From contig JAMCQY010000146.1 of the NCBI GenBank assembly GCA_023381945.1, positions 1 to 18,434 on the forward strand: a stretch of 18,434 bases of DNA, written 5' to 3'. Shown in pieces: positions 7,245 through 13,711 of this stretch; the stretch's first letter is position 1; each line of letters starts with the position of its first letter. The translations under genes and the position numbers were made by a program. Below the pieces are notes generated by a model, which searched no databases, had not been told where the DNA came from, and was given only the letters and a program-made list of their open reading frames with translations. The stretch comes from Deltaproteobacteria bacterium. Lineage in GTDB: Bacteria; Desulfobacterota; Desulfobaccia; Desulfobaccales; 0-14-0-80-60-11.

Positions 7245-7789
7245 TCCTGGCAGGGATGACCGCGGCCACCGTGGCGTTGGCCCAACCCGCGGGTCAATTT
7301 GTCAGCCAACCCACAGGTCAACCTCCCGGCCAACCTAATGGCGCCAGGGGAGCCGGCTTCCAAGCCCGCTTTCAAGAGATCAAACGGACCCAGATGGGAC
7401 CGGCCATCGGGGTGAACCAGCAAACTGTGGATCGACTCCTGCAGATTCAGGCCCGCTACCAACCCCTGCGCCAGCAATTGATTAGGGAAAGCAAACAGGA
7501 ATTCCAGCGCTTGCAGCAGGTCATGTCGCATCCTTCGCCCTCAGAACAGGAAGTGAAGGTTATCTGGGATAATATCAAGCGGAAGCAGCAGGAGATGCAA
7601 GAATTGCAAAGGCGGCAGGGTGAGGAAGAAGAAGCTTTGCTCACCCCGGTGCAGCAGGCCCGCTATTTCTTGTATCAAAGATCCTTGCTGAAGGAAGCCC
7701 GGAGTGTCAGAAGAAGTGGTCCGGGGGAAGAGTCGCCCCTGATCCCCCAAGGTCCCCGAGAGATTCCGGTTTCGCGGCCTGTTCGCTAA
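7208..7789 (+). CDS. Periplasmic Spy/CpxP-like helical protein
   Basis: A 193-residue protein with a signal peptide (MRKNIFSYCLG..., cleavage near ALA, residue 25), then a Gln/Pro/Gly linker with repeats of the form Q-P-x-G-Q (28-45). The helical core (~55-165) consists of long amphipathic helices rich in Gln, Glu and Arg, with LLQIQARYQPLRQQLIRESK and the motif LTPVQQARYFLYQ, close to the LTxxQ signature of the Spy/CpxP/ZraP fold. Known relatives are periplasmic chaperones or metal/stress sensors. Placed last in an overlapping sigma / anti-sigma unit, it probably is a sensor or an output of the same envelope-stress response. Assignment rests on pattern, not on a search; only the fold is inferred. 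Confidence 0.7.
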   Translation: MRKNIFSYCLGLILAGMTAATVALAQPAGQFVSQPTGQPPGQPNGARGAGFQARFQEIKRTQMGPAIGVNQQTVDRLLQIQARYQPLRQQLIRESKQEFQRLQQVMSHPSPSEQEVKVIWDNIKRKQQEMQELQRRQGEEEEALLTPVQQARYFLYQRSLLKEARSVRRSGPGEESPLIPQGPREIPVSRPVR

Positions 7790-7850
7790 ATAACGGTTTT
7801 ATAATAAAAGATAAAAGACGGCTTGCTGTTTCTGAAAAACTAAAGGAATT

Positions 7851-7880
7851 AGGGCGACCTGAAGGTCGCCCTTATGTTTT
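7851..7880 (+). terminator. Terminator after the sigma / anti-sigma / Spy-like unit
   Basis: A perfect 10-bp stem, AGGGCGACCT (7851-7860) with AGGTCGCCCT (7863-7872), is followed by TATGTTTT. It lies 61 bases after the stop of the Spy-like gene and fits an end to that transcript. Confidence 0.75.
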
Positions 7881-7931
7881 GGCGGGCTGGCGTCTGGGAG
7901 TTTCACCACCCTTCCCCTGATAAATGGGCTT

Positions 7932-8149
7932 TTACCGCAATGGTGTTAAAAGAAACGCCCTTCCACCTTTGTAGGTGTCGGTTGCGAAACCAATGATATA
8001 ACCTTGGGCATTGATGCCGGTCGGATAAGAGATGTAATTGCGGGAGGAAGATCCGCGATCGAATCACTGAGAAGCTGTAGGCCGTTGTTAGGGGACCATA
8101 GAAAACCATGCGAAGTAGTACCATCAGAGAAAATTTCCCACGAATTGCA
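7932..8149 (-). pseudogene. Frameshifted remnant of a HAF-repeat-like extracellular protein
   Basis: No intact gene exists here, but two overlapping minus-strand frames carry pieces of one repeat type. The first, from 8149 downward, reads SDGTTSHGFLWSPNNGLQLL. After a one-base shift near 8070 the second reads SYPTGINAQGYIIGFAT and GGRAFLLTPLR, then stops at 7932-7934. The pattern 'GFLW...INAQG-x-I-x-GF...AFLLTP' is that of HAF repeats found in large exported proteins. The piece has no start and is preceded by a stop in its first frame, so it is a decayed C-terminal fragment. The surrounding bases have no recognisable partner sequence. Confidence 0.55.
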
Positions 8150-8500
8150 TTAGGTTGTTTATTCCACGAGCAAAACTCGAACTTGAATTTGGTGACAAAT
8201 TTAAAGTCTTGACAGTTTCGCCGCTTCTGTAATGAACGGGACCGCAGGCGGGGGTTGAGGATTTCACTTTTCACGACTTGCGGCCTCGGCTATCAATAAT
8301 TGGCGGTTGCATGGGCATGATTATTTTCGTATAATAATTGGCGCGTATAAAAGCTGTACGGTTTTAAACCTATGATGCGGTTAGCCGGGAAGAATAGAAA
8401 GCTTGGCAGGCGAAAATCGGTAAGAATGAAAACCTTTAATGACACCAAAGATTTTTTTATGGAATCAGAGGAGCAGATAACTATTTGAAATAAATAGAAT
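8150..8500 (+). other. Gene-poor stretch before the tRNA
   Basis: Nothing conserved is recognised. An imperfect AT-rich palindrome (AATTTG at 8186-8191 / CAAATT at 8196-8201) is present. A 38-codon open frame runs from 8372 to 8488 (starting MMRLAGKNRKLG, ending EEQITI); it is Lys/Arg-rich at first and acidic at the end, has no Shine-Dalgarno sequence, and is probably not translated. Confidence 0.4.
8307..8335 (+). promoter_or_regulatory. Sigma-70-type promoter upstream of tRNA-Leu
   Basis: TTGCAT (8307-8312), a 17-base spacer and a perfect TATAAT (8330-8335) would start RNA near 8342, about 160 bases before the tRNA. This is the best promoter-like site seen upstream of it. The -35 matches at only three of six positions. 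Confidence 0.45.
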
Positions 8501-8587
8501 GCCGGAGTGGTGGAATTGGTAGACGCAGGGGACTCAAAATCCCCCGAGGGCAACCTTGTGCCGGTTCGAGTCCGGCCTCCGGCACCA
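8501..8587 (+). tRNA. tRNA-Leu (anticodon CAA)
   Basis: A class II tRNA with a long variable arm. The acceptor stem GCCGGAG (8501-8507) pairs with CTCCGGC (8577-8583), followed by A and an encoded CCA (8585-8587). The D-arm region has the usual TGG...GGTAGACGC. The anticodon stem-loop GGGA-CTCAAAA-TCCC gives anticodon CAA (codon UUG). The T arm is CCGG-TTCGAGT-CCGG. The stretch between the anticodon and T arms forms the extra stem typical of tRNA-Leu. Confidence 0.97.
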
Positions 8588-8596
8588 AGTAACCAT

Positions 8597-8639
8597 AAGG
8601 GTTTGCGGGCTTAATTGGTTCGCTGCCCTTTTGTTTTTT
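8597..8639 (+). terminator. Terminator downstream of tRNA-Leu
   Basis: AAGGG (8597-8601) and GCG pair with CGC and CCCTT (8626-8630) through a small internal loop, and a T-rich run (TTTTGTTTTTT) follows. It begins 10 bases after the CCA end. Confidence 0.6.
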
Positions 8640-8718
8640 GAGGTTTGGTGAATCGATCAGGCATCGGTTGCCCCGGGAATAAGAGGGCGCGGTTCCGGGA
8701 GGAATGGTCTTTTGCGTA

Positions 8719-8845
8719 TATAGCGTTTGCCAAAGGTTTTTTCCGATAACCCGATGGATTGTAGGGGCGGACCCATGTGTCCGCCCGCAGGAGGGCGCAC
8801 ACGCGGGTGCGCCCCTACAAGAAATTATTTTTGGCAATCGCTATA
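8719..8845. repeat. Nested inverted-repeat element (GTAGGGGCG family)
   Basis: Outer arms TATAGCGTTTGCCAA (8719-8733) and TTGGCAATCGCTATA (8831-8845) are inverted repeats with one mismatch in 15. Inside, TTGTAGGGGCG (8759-8769) pairs with CGCCCCTACAA (8810-8820). That core holds two more hairpins, GGCGGAC/GTCCGCC (8766-8785) and GGGCGCAC/GTGCGCCC (8793-8814). It lies between the convergent tRNA and kinase genes. A related but decayed core occurs between atpA and atpG (17951-18023). It has no coding capacity; a small non-autonomous mobile element or a strong bidirectional terminator are both possible. Confidence 0.75.
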
Positions 8846-8923
8846 GGTGAAAGAAGACCGGCCTCGGCCGAAATGAGCGGGAGAATTTCATAGGACTTAT
8901 TGCTTTTTTTGCTAAAGACCCGA

Positions 8924-10033
8924 TCAAGGCCCAGGCTGCTTGGGAAACTCCAGGGTAAAGGTCGATCCTGCTCCCGGTTTGCTGGAGACATACATGGCGC
9001 CGCCGCATTTCTTCAAAAGATGAAGGCTGACTTTCAGGCCCAGCCTGGTGCTTTCCGGTTCCCGGCGCTCCCGTAAGGAGAGAAATTGCTTCTGCAATTC
9101 GCCAACCTCGACCCCCGCACCATTATCCGCAATGGAGACGGCCACCTTATTATCCGTCTCCTCGGTTATCACTTGAACCCGGTTTCCATACTTCATGGCA
9201 TTGCTCAAGATATTTTCCAGGATCACCTGCATGGCCGCCAGGTCGAAATTAAAAACCAGGGTGTTTTGGTATTGGTCAAAAGGCTGACCGTTAACCAGCA
9301 CCTCAATCTGTTTATCGCGGAACCGCAAACTCAGCAAATCCTGGATGGCGCCAATGATAACGGGATAAACATTCCGGAGCTGAGGAACCAGGGTGCTGCC
9401 GGATAAGATCTTTAAAAATGTCAGCTCTTTTCCCAGGGTTTCATTAAGTCGCTGGGTGGTTTCCACCAGGGTATTCACATCATGCCCCAAAGAAGGCAAA
9501 GTTTTACAAAAGCAATGATCATGAGGGCAGCACTCCTGCCCGTGGCATTGCTCTGCATCCCGGGTTAAGTCGGTCACCTTCCTTTTAATGCGTTGAGAAA
9601 ATCCTTCGATACCGATGGTCATATTTTTGTAATGATGCCTAAGGCTCGCCACCTGCAATTCGAATTCCTGGTAGAGCTTTTCAATGCGCAGACGATGTTC
9701 CAACAATTTCTGGTAAATTATGCTGAGGAACATGCCTACAATCGCTCCGGACAAGGCGTACAGCGCCATCATGGGCCACATGCGTAGAGAGAAGATGTGA
9801 AATGCCTTCCAGATCGGCCCCAAGAGGGCTTGATTATGAAAATATTCTTGAATCTTGCTAACCAGCATGGAGAGGGGATGTCCGATGAATAAGCCGGCAA
9901 CCGCGCCGAAGAGCAATCCCAGGAGGGGATAAAATCTCAGGGTGGGGGAGGGCCTGGGCAACTCCAATTGCAGGCGTTCCGGTAAATCCGGGGGAGGTCC
10001 TGGTTTCCTCGGTTTCTTAGTGCTGTTCATCAT
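8924..10033 (-). CDS. Membrane sensor histidine kinase with Cys/His cluster
   Basis: A 369-residue protein. After a Pro-rich cytoplasmic start come TM1 (~35-57), a short periplasmic loop and TM2 (~85-107). A helical stalk leads to a dimerisation/phospho-acceptor helix with HHYKN (H133 as likely phospho-site, fitting H-x-x-[RK]-N). Within the next segment, residues 163-176 hold five Cys and three His (C163, H164, C168, C169, H171, H173, C174, C176), a likely metal or redox site. The ATPase domain (~220-365) has the N box (ENILSNAMKYG, 273-283), the G1 box DNGAG (303-307) and a G2-like LGLKVSLHLL, so it should bind ATP. No response regulator is nearby. It overlaps by 17 bases with the upstream gene, a homologous protein that lacks the ATPase domain. 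The operon position downstream of electron-transfer genes suggests redox or metal sensing (inference). Confidence 0.85.
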   Translation of the reverse strand: MMNSTKKPRKPGPPPDLPERLQLELPRPSPTLRFYPLLGLLFGAVAGLFIGHPLSMLVSKIQEYFHNQALLGPIWKAFHIFSLRMWPMMALYALSGAIVGMFLSIIYQKLLEHRLRIEKLYQEFELQVASLRHHYKNMTIGIEGFSQRIKRKVTDLTRDAEQCHGQECCPHDHCFCKTLPSLGHDVNTLVETTQRLNETLGKELTFLKILSGSTLVPQLRNVYPVIIGAIQDLLSLRFRDKQIEVLVNGQPFDQYQNTLVFNFDLAAMQVILENILSNAMKYGNRVQVITEETDNKVAVSIADNGAGVEVGELQKQFLSLRERREPESTRLGLKVSLHLLKKCGGAMYVSSKPGAGSTFTLEFPKQPGP

Positions 10034-10619
10034 TTTCCTTCAACTCTGGCGCGGTTTTGAGCCTGGCATCCAGTTCTTTCTTCAGATCGATCATCCTGGT
10101 CTCCCAGGCGCCGACATACTGGGTGCGCTTCATCTCGGTCAACCCTTCCAGGGAAGCGATCACTGCGTCGATTTCCCGGGAGGCTTGGTGAATCATCTCC
10201 ATCTGACGTTGAGCCTCCGAATCGAAGGTGCGCTTGATAAGGCGGTTGCTGTATCCTCCGATCACCAGGTTGGCGTTGCGAATGTAGTGGGCCAGGGTGA
10301 CCATCAATTCCTGCAAGGTCTCCAGGGCCACCTGCCGGCGCTGGGATTCCAGCCTCTCCATCGTCAGCCTTTCTTTCTGCAAATACCAAATCCCGAAGAA
10401 GAAACCGGCCAGCCCCCCCATAAAGGCAAAGGCCATAGCCATGGCCAGCATCTCCGGGCCGAAGGAGACTTGCAGGTGATGGCCCCAAAAAACGAATTCC
10501 TTGGGAGAGTATGGCAGGCGGGGCCCCAGGGTATTGGCCAACATGGCGAAGGGATGGATCAGGAGGTAGCCCACCAACATTCCCGCCAGGATAAACCAGA
10601 TTATCTTGCTTTTTCCCAT
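10017..10619 (-). CDS. Membrane protein with phospho-acceptor helix only (half-kinase paralogue)
   Basis: A 200-residue protein from ATG 10619, chosen because GGGGGT lies ~11 bases upstream; a longer frame to 10733 adds an unlikely leader. It has two TM helices (~7-28, ~57-80), a helical stalk (~81-105), then LAHYIRN with H111, and ends at residue 200 with no ATP-binding domain. It is homologous to the N-terminal part of the next gene: [IG]HP in TM1, and HYIRN...GGYSNRLIKR against HHYKN...EGFSQRIKRK, so H111 aligns with kinase H133. A role as partner or phospho-substrate of the kinase is an inference. It is not a truncation by frameshift: it ends cleanly and overlaps the kinase start by 17 bases. 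A TATAAT lies upstream (10657-10662) without a clear -35. Confidence 0.75.
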   Translation of the reverse strand: MGKSKIIWFILAGMLVGYLLIHPFAMLANTLGPRLPYSPKEFVFWGHHLQVSFGPEMLAMAMAFAFMGGLAGFFFGIWYLQKERLTMERLESQRRQVALETLQELMVTLAHYIRNANLVIGGYSNRLIKRTFDSEAQRQMEMIHQASREIDAVIASLEGLTEMKRTQYVGAWETRMIDLKKELDARLKTAPELKENDEQH

Positions 10620-10748
10620 AATGGTTACCCCCGGCGACTCTATTGCCACTTGACAAATTATAAAGGAATATCCGCAGCCTGGCGGTATGACACAAGGGGT
10701 CCTGGGTACTATAGGACACTCCATCCGAACCAAATTACTGAGGGCATC

Positions 10749-11141
10749 TTAGTGTTCGTGCTCCTCCGGGTTCGGCTGCACCTGTCCTTTTTTCTGTTTT
10801 TGCACCTCTTTTTTCAAGACCTTCAGGCGCCGCTGCATCTCTTGCAGTTGGCGACGGTGCCTCTCCGCCACGTCTCCGGCTTGGGGGGTAAGCATTTCTC
10901 GCATCATTTGACTCATTTGATCCATCATGTTCGACATCTCCCGCTGCTGCTCGGGTGTCATGCGGCCATCGCTCATCAACTGCTGCATATCCCGCATCAT
11001 CTCGGACATCATACCCATGTTGTGCACACTCCGGCCGCTGGCGTGTATGCCTGGCATCAGTTGCTGGGCTGCGCCTTCCCCTTGCAATCCTGTTATTATG
11101 AATAAGACCCCCGTCATGAAAATAATAAGTGTTCGCACCAT
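10749..11141 (-). CDS. Met-rich periplasmic Spy-like protein
   Basis: A 130-residue protein starting at ATG 11141, supported by AGGAGGG a few bases upstream. The signal peptide (MVRTLIIFMTGVLFIITGL..., cleavage near GAAQQ) sends it to the periplasm. The mature part has many Met pairs (GMMSEMMRDMQQLM, SNMMDQMSQMMREM) flanking MTPEQQREM, a sequence like the LTxEQ motif of Spy/CpxP/ZraP proteins. A Lys/Gln/Arg-rich helix and an acidic His-containing tail (EEHEH) follow. Met and His suggest copper or silver binding, or a helical chaperone (inference). It is the first gene after the pentaheme cytochrome (gap 84 bases) and precedes the two membrane sensors, so it may be their periplasmic ligand-binding partner. 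The Met-rich helices could also be mere surface-hydrophobic patches. Confidence 0.7.
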   Translation of the reverse strand: MVRTLIIFMTGVLFIITGLQGEGAAQQLMPGIHASGRSVHNMGMMSEMMRDMQQLMSDGRMTPEQQREMSNMMDQMSQMMREMLTPQAGDVAERHRRQLQEMQRRLKVLKKEVQKQKKGQVQPNPEEHEH

Positions 11142-11170
11142 TATCCCTCCTTTTTTGAAAACCACGGCCT

Positions 11171-11190
11171 GTTGCGCCCTTGAGCGCAAC
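11171..11190 (-). other. Hairpin between cytochrome and Met-rich gene
   Basis: GTTGCGC (11171-11177) and GCGCAAC (11184-11190) form a 7-bp stem in the 84-base gap. There is no proper T-run after it on the minus strand, so it may be an RNA-processing or attenuation point rather than a full terminator. Confidence 0.35.
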
Positions 11191-11225
11191 TGAAATGGCG
11201 GCTGAAGCAACTTAAATAGGCGAGG

Positions 11226-12074
11226 TTATTCCGATCTCCGACCTAGAAGGAAGATAGTGATTCCCAAGCCGATAAAGATCAACATGATAAAGATGGAAAA
11301 GTCTTCCCGGAATTTCAATTCCCGAAAGCCCTTCCGGGTCATCTGGGAAATCGCCGCCAACTTCTTGGAGAACTCCTCAGTCTTGGACTGGACCAGGGTT
11401 ACATCCACCGTATGAAAAAGGGTCCGGTATTCCGCCTGGGTCTGGAACAGGACCTTTTCATCATCCTGGGTGGCAATTAATCCCGCCTTTAAGGTCTTCA
11501 GGTCGCGGTCAAGCTCATTAATCTTTGTCTCGGTCTGCAACAGGGCCCCTTTCATCAGGAGGGCCCGGTCATAAGTGTGGCAGACCCCGCATAGCTTTTT
11601 ATTGATAATATTGATACTTGCCTTCTGGATATCGTGGGAATGGTGGCAGGTAACGCAGTTGGGTCCCCTGCCGGCGGTCATCAAGGCCTTGCCGTGGCCG
11701 CTCTCCAGGTAGTTATCCTTGATGCCGATATGACATTTGCCGCAAAACTCCGGGACCCCTTTGGGTTTCGGAACCCCGACGAAACCGGCCTCGGGGGTCA
11801 TGGACTTGGCGGCGTCGTTAGGGTCGCCGCCATGACAGTCCTGGCAGGAAACCCCGTTTTGGTAATGCCAGCTTTTGCGCCATTGGGCCGAAATCTCTCT
11901 ATATTCTTCCTTCATTAAGTTCGAGGTGTGGCAGTCGATACATACGTTCCGTTCCACGGGAGGTCTGGTTTTCCAAGGGGTTTTGGGGATTTCCTTCTGT
12001 AAGAAATCAGTCCAGGCCCCTTCAGATGCCGATACGAGGCAAAGGAAACAGATTATCGTGAGCAGGTGGCGCAT
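11226..12074 (-). CDS. Pentaheme c-type cytochrome with C-terminal membrane anchor
   Basis: A 282-residue protein: signal peptide (1-~19), five CxxCH haem sites at residues 45-49, 77-81, 111-115, 140-144 and 162-166, a long helical, probably coiled-coil segment (~175-245), and one C-terminal TM helix (~259-277) followed by GRRSE. It is thus a periplasmic electron carrier held to the inner membrane. The upstream gene is cytochrome b, whose stop overlaps this start in TGATG, so the two are translated together. In that position it would replace cytochrome c1 or f as the acceptor from the Rieske protein, as multihaem proteins do in several Desulfobacterota bc-type complexes (known of such clusters in general). 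The haem ligands other than the CxxCH histidines cannot be fixed, but His such as H70 and H127 are candidates. Confidence 0.92.
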   Translation of the reverse strand: MRHLLTIICFLCLVSASEGAWTDFLQKEIPKTPWKTRPPVERNVCIDCHTSNLMKEEYREISAQWRKSWHYQNGVSCQDCHGGDPNDAAKSMTPEAGFVGVPKPKGVPEFCGKCHIGIKDNYLESGHGKALMTAGRGPNCVTCHHSHDIQKASINIINKKLCGVCHTYDRALLMKGALLQTETKINELDRDLKTLKAGLIATQDDEKVLFQTQAEYRTLFHTVDVTLVQSKTEEFSKKLAAISQMTRKGFRELKFREDFSIFIMLIFIGLGITIFLLGRRSE

Positions 12075-13159
12075 CAGCGAGAACCCCAGATGGTGAGCCC
12101 GATCCAGACGATTATGGTCACAAAGAAAATGGCCAGCAATTTCGGCCTTTTTAAAATGTTGTGTTTCTTGGCTTGATCAATAAACGGCCAGAAAATGAAT
12201 ACCAGCAGCAGCACCAACTGCAAGGCAATCCCTAAAAATCTATTGGGAATCAATTTGAGCATTTCATACGGCGCCAGGAAATACCATTCGGGTCTGATAT
12301 GTGCCGGAGTATTGAGAGGATCGGCTGGGATAGTGGCGTCCCCAGGAATGAACAGGGCCGGGACAAAGGAGATGACGGCAAACATGATAACCAGATAGGT
12401 GACGGTCATGAGCACTTCTTTGAAAACGAAGTCCGGGTAGAAGGCCGGCCCGTCGGGATGGCTTTCATGATGGAATTCCTGCCATTCTTGGGACTCTTCA
12501 GAACCGATGGGGGGGGTGGAAATCCCTATTCTCCTTACCAGAAAGGCGTGCAGCGCAAAGAGCAACACCAGAACCAACGGCAGGAAGGCTACATGCAGGG
12601 CAAAGAAGCGGTTAAGCGTAGGCCCGGAAACGTGTTGGCCCCCTCGCATGATTTCGGATGCCAGGTCGCCAACCAGCGGAAAGGCCTGGGGTATGGTGGT
12701 CACCACCGTGGTGGCCCAGAAACTGAGCTGGCTCCAGGCCAGGAGGTAGCCGCTCAGGCAAAAACCCATAGTGGTCAGCAACAGCAAGGCCCCAACCACC
12801 CAGGTGAGCTCCCGGGGCTTTTTATAGGAGCCAAGGAAAAAGACGGAGCCCATATGGACGAGAACCACCGCCACCATGAGGTTGCTGCCCGCCACGTGCA
12901 TCAGCCGAAAGAGCCAGCCATAGGGCACCCGGTTCATGATGAATTGGACGCTTTGAAAGGCGTTCTTCTCATCGGGAATATAGTAGAAGAGCAGCAGGAT
13001 GCCGGTTAAGACTTGAATAAGAAAGGCTGCAAAAGCGACCATGCCAAGGGTGTAAAAGATGTTGATATTTTTCGGAACCCTATACTCGGTGAGCTGAGAC
13101 CGGATTATTTCGTTGAGCCCGATCCTGATCTCCAGCCATTCTCTGATTCTTCGTCCCAT
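12074..13159 (-). CDS. Cytochrome b of a Rieske/cytb complex (b6 + subunit IV fused)
   Basis: A 361-residue membrane protein. The four haem b ligands are H88, H102, H189 and H204; spacings of 14 and 15 are those of the b6 type. The quinol-oxidation motif PEWY is at 290-293 (RPEWYFLAPYEMLKLIPN). The length matches b6 and subunit IV joined. In b6-type proteins NIFYCLG carries the Cys that binds haem ci; here the segment reads NIFYTLG, with Thr37 in its place, so that extra haem should be absent. It is part of the complex that oxidises menaquinol and passes electrons to the Rieske protein while moving protons. It starts one base after the Rieske stop (TGA-G-ATG) and its own stop overlaps the pentaheme cytochrome start. 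All three thus form a tight operon. Confidence 0.95.
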   Translation of the reverse strand: MGRRIREWLEIRIGLNEIIRSQLTEYRVPKNINIFYTLGMVAFAAFLIQVLTGILLLFYYIPDEKNAFQSVQFIMNRVPYGWLFRLMHVAGSNLMVAVVLVHMGSVFFLGSYKKPRELTWVVGALLLLTTMGFCLSGYLLAWSQLSFWATTVVTTIPQAFPLVGDLASEIMRGGQHVSGPTLNRFFALHVAFLPLVLVLLFALHAFLVRRIGISTPPIGSEESQEWQEFHHESHPDGPAFYPDFVFKEVLMTVTYLVIMFAVISFVPALFIPGDATIPADPLNTPAHIRPEWYFLAPYEMLKLIPNRFLGIALQLVLLLVFIFWPFIDQAKKHNILKRPKLLAIFFVTIIVWIGLTIWGSR

Positions 13160-13160
13160 C

Positions 13161-13574
13161 TCAAGCCCTGATCACCAGATTGTCGCCTTCCACCCGGACG
13201 GAATATTTCGGCAGCGGTTTGGGCGGCGGCCCGGATATGACGTTTCCCTGGAGGTCGAAAGTGCCGGCATGGCAGGGACAGATGAAGACCTGCTGCTCGG
13301 GGTAATATTTCACCAGACAGCCGAGATGGGTGCAGACCCTCGAGAAGGCGAGGAATCCCTTGCCCTTGGCATTGACGATGATAGCCGGCGTTGTCCCGAT
13401 CATTACGTCTTTAAAACCGCCTAAGGGCACATCGATTTTAGGGATCTCGACCTTACTTATCCGGGCTGCGCTTTCCACCGGCAGGAGAAAGCGGAAAAGG
13501 GGATAGAGGAAGGCGCCCAGGGCGGTCAACCCCAGGAGGGAGGCCAAAATTCTAAGAAAGCTCCGTCTCTGCAT
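13161..13574 (-). CDS. Rieske [2Fe-2S] iron-sulfur protein
   Basis: A 137-residue protein. The N-terminus has a twin-arginine-like motif (RRSFLRI) and a single hydrophobic helix (~7-31) that serves as membrane anchor, as Rieske proteins use Tat export. The cluster ligands are present: CTHLGC (C81, H83, with C86) and CPCHAGTF (C99, H102, with C101); C86 and C101 form the usual disulfide. The GPPPKPLP segment after the second box is the conserved 'Pro loop'. It takes electrons from quinol at the site formed with cytochrome b, and gives them to the pentaheme cytochrome encoded two genes on. It is the first gene of this operon, with a TTGACA promoter-like site ~30-60 bases upstream. Length is typical for short bacterial Rieske proteins. 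Confidence 0.96.
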   Translation of the reverse strand: MQRRSFLRILASLLGLTALGAFLYPLFRFLLPVESAARISKVEIPKIDVPLGGFKDVMIGTTPAIIVNAKGKGFLAFSRVCTHLGCLVKYYPEQQVFICPCHAGTFDLQGNVISGPPPKPLPKYSVRVEGDNLVIRA

Positions 13575-13604
13575 GATGGCCCGGCGATCAAAGAGTATAT
13601 AAGA

Positions 13605-13633
13605 ATAATTAGGCCGTTAGCTCAGCTTGTCAA
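13605..13633 (-). promoter_or_regulatory. Promoter of the Rieske - cyt b - pentaheme operon
   Basis: On the minus strand a perfect TTGACA (13633-13628) is followed by AATTAT at 17 bases (13610-13605) or TAATTA at 16 bases. It lies 31-59 bases upstream of the Rieske start and just after the terminator of the preceding gene, the expected place for the operon promoter. Confidence 0.55.
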
Positions 13634-13648
13634 GGCAGGCCCTGGGCC

Positions 13649-13679
13649 GAAAGATAGGAAAGCGGCCCGTAGGCCGCTT
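13649..13679 (-). terminator. Terminator after the outer-membrane cytochrome gene
   Basis: AAGCGGCC/GGCCGCTT form an 8-bp stem with a 4-base loop (13660-13679), followed on the minus strand by TCCTATCTTT. It is 33 bases past the stop of the barrel gene and separates it from the Rieske operon. Confidence 0.65.
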
Positions 13680-13711
13680 CCGGTCAACAGTGCTTCTCTA
13701 TCTCCTAAGCC

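Noticed and set aside
7903..8274. A 123-codon minus-strand frame in the spacer before the tRNA
   Set aside because: No family, no Shine-Dalgarno sequence; the HAF-like similarity lies in the other two frames, so this one is out of frame with the relic.
8481..8837. Minus-strand frame with a product containing EAGLEPAQGCPRGILSPLRLPIPPLR-like text (shown here only as EAGLEPAQG)
   Set aside because: This is the well-known false translation of a tRNA-Leu gene read backwards; the tRNA at 8501-8587 explains it.
9942..11105. A 387-codon plus-strand frame opposite the sensor and Met-rich genes
   Set aside because: The product is His/Leu/Gly-rich with no domain, and the minus-strand genes have good starts, membrane helices and motifs.
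12299..13009. A 236-codon plus-strand frame opposite cytochrome b
   Set aside because: Cytochrome b on the other strand has all haem ligands and PEWY; the shadow product is low-complexity Gly/Gln/His.
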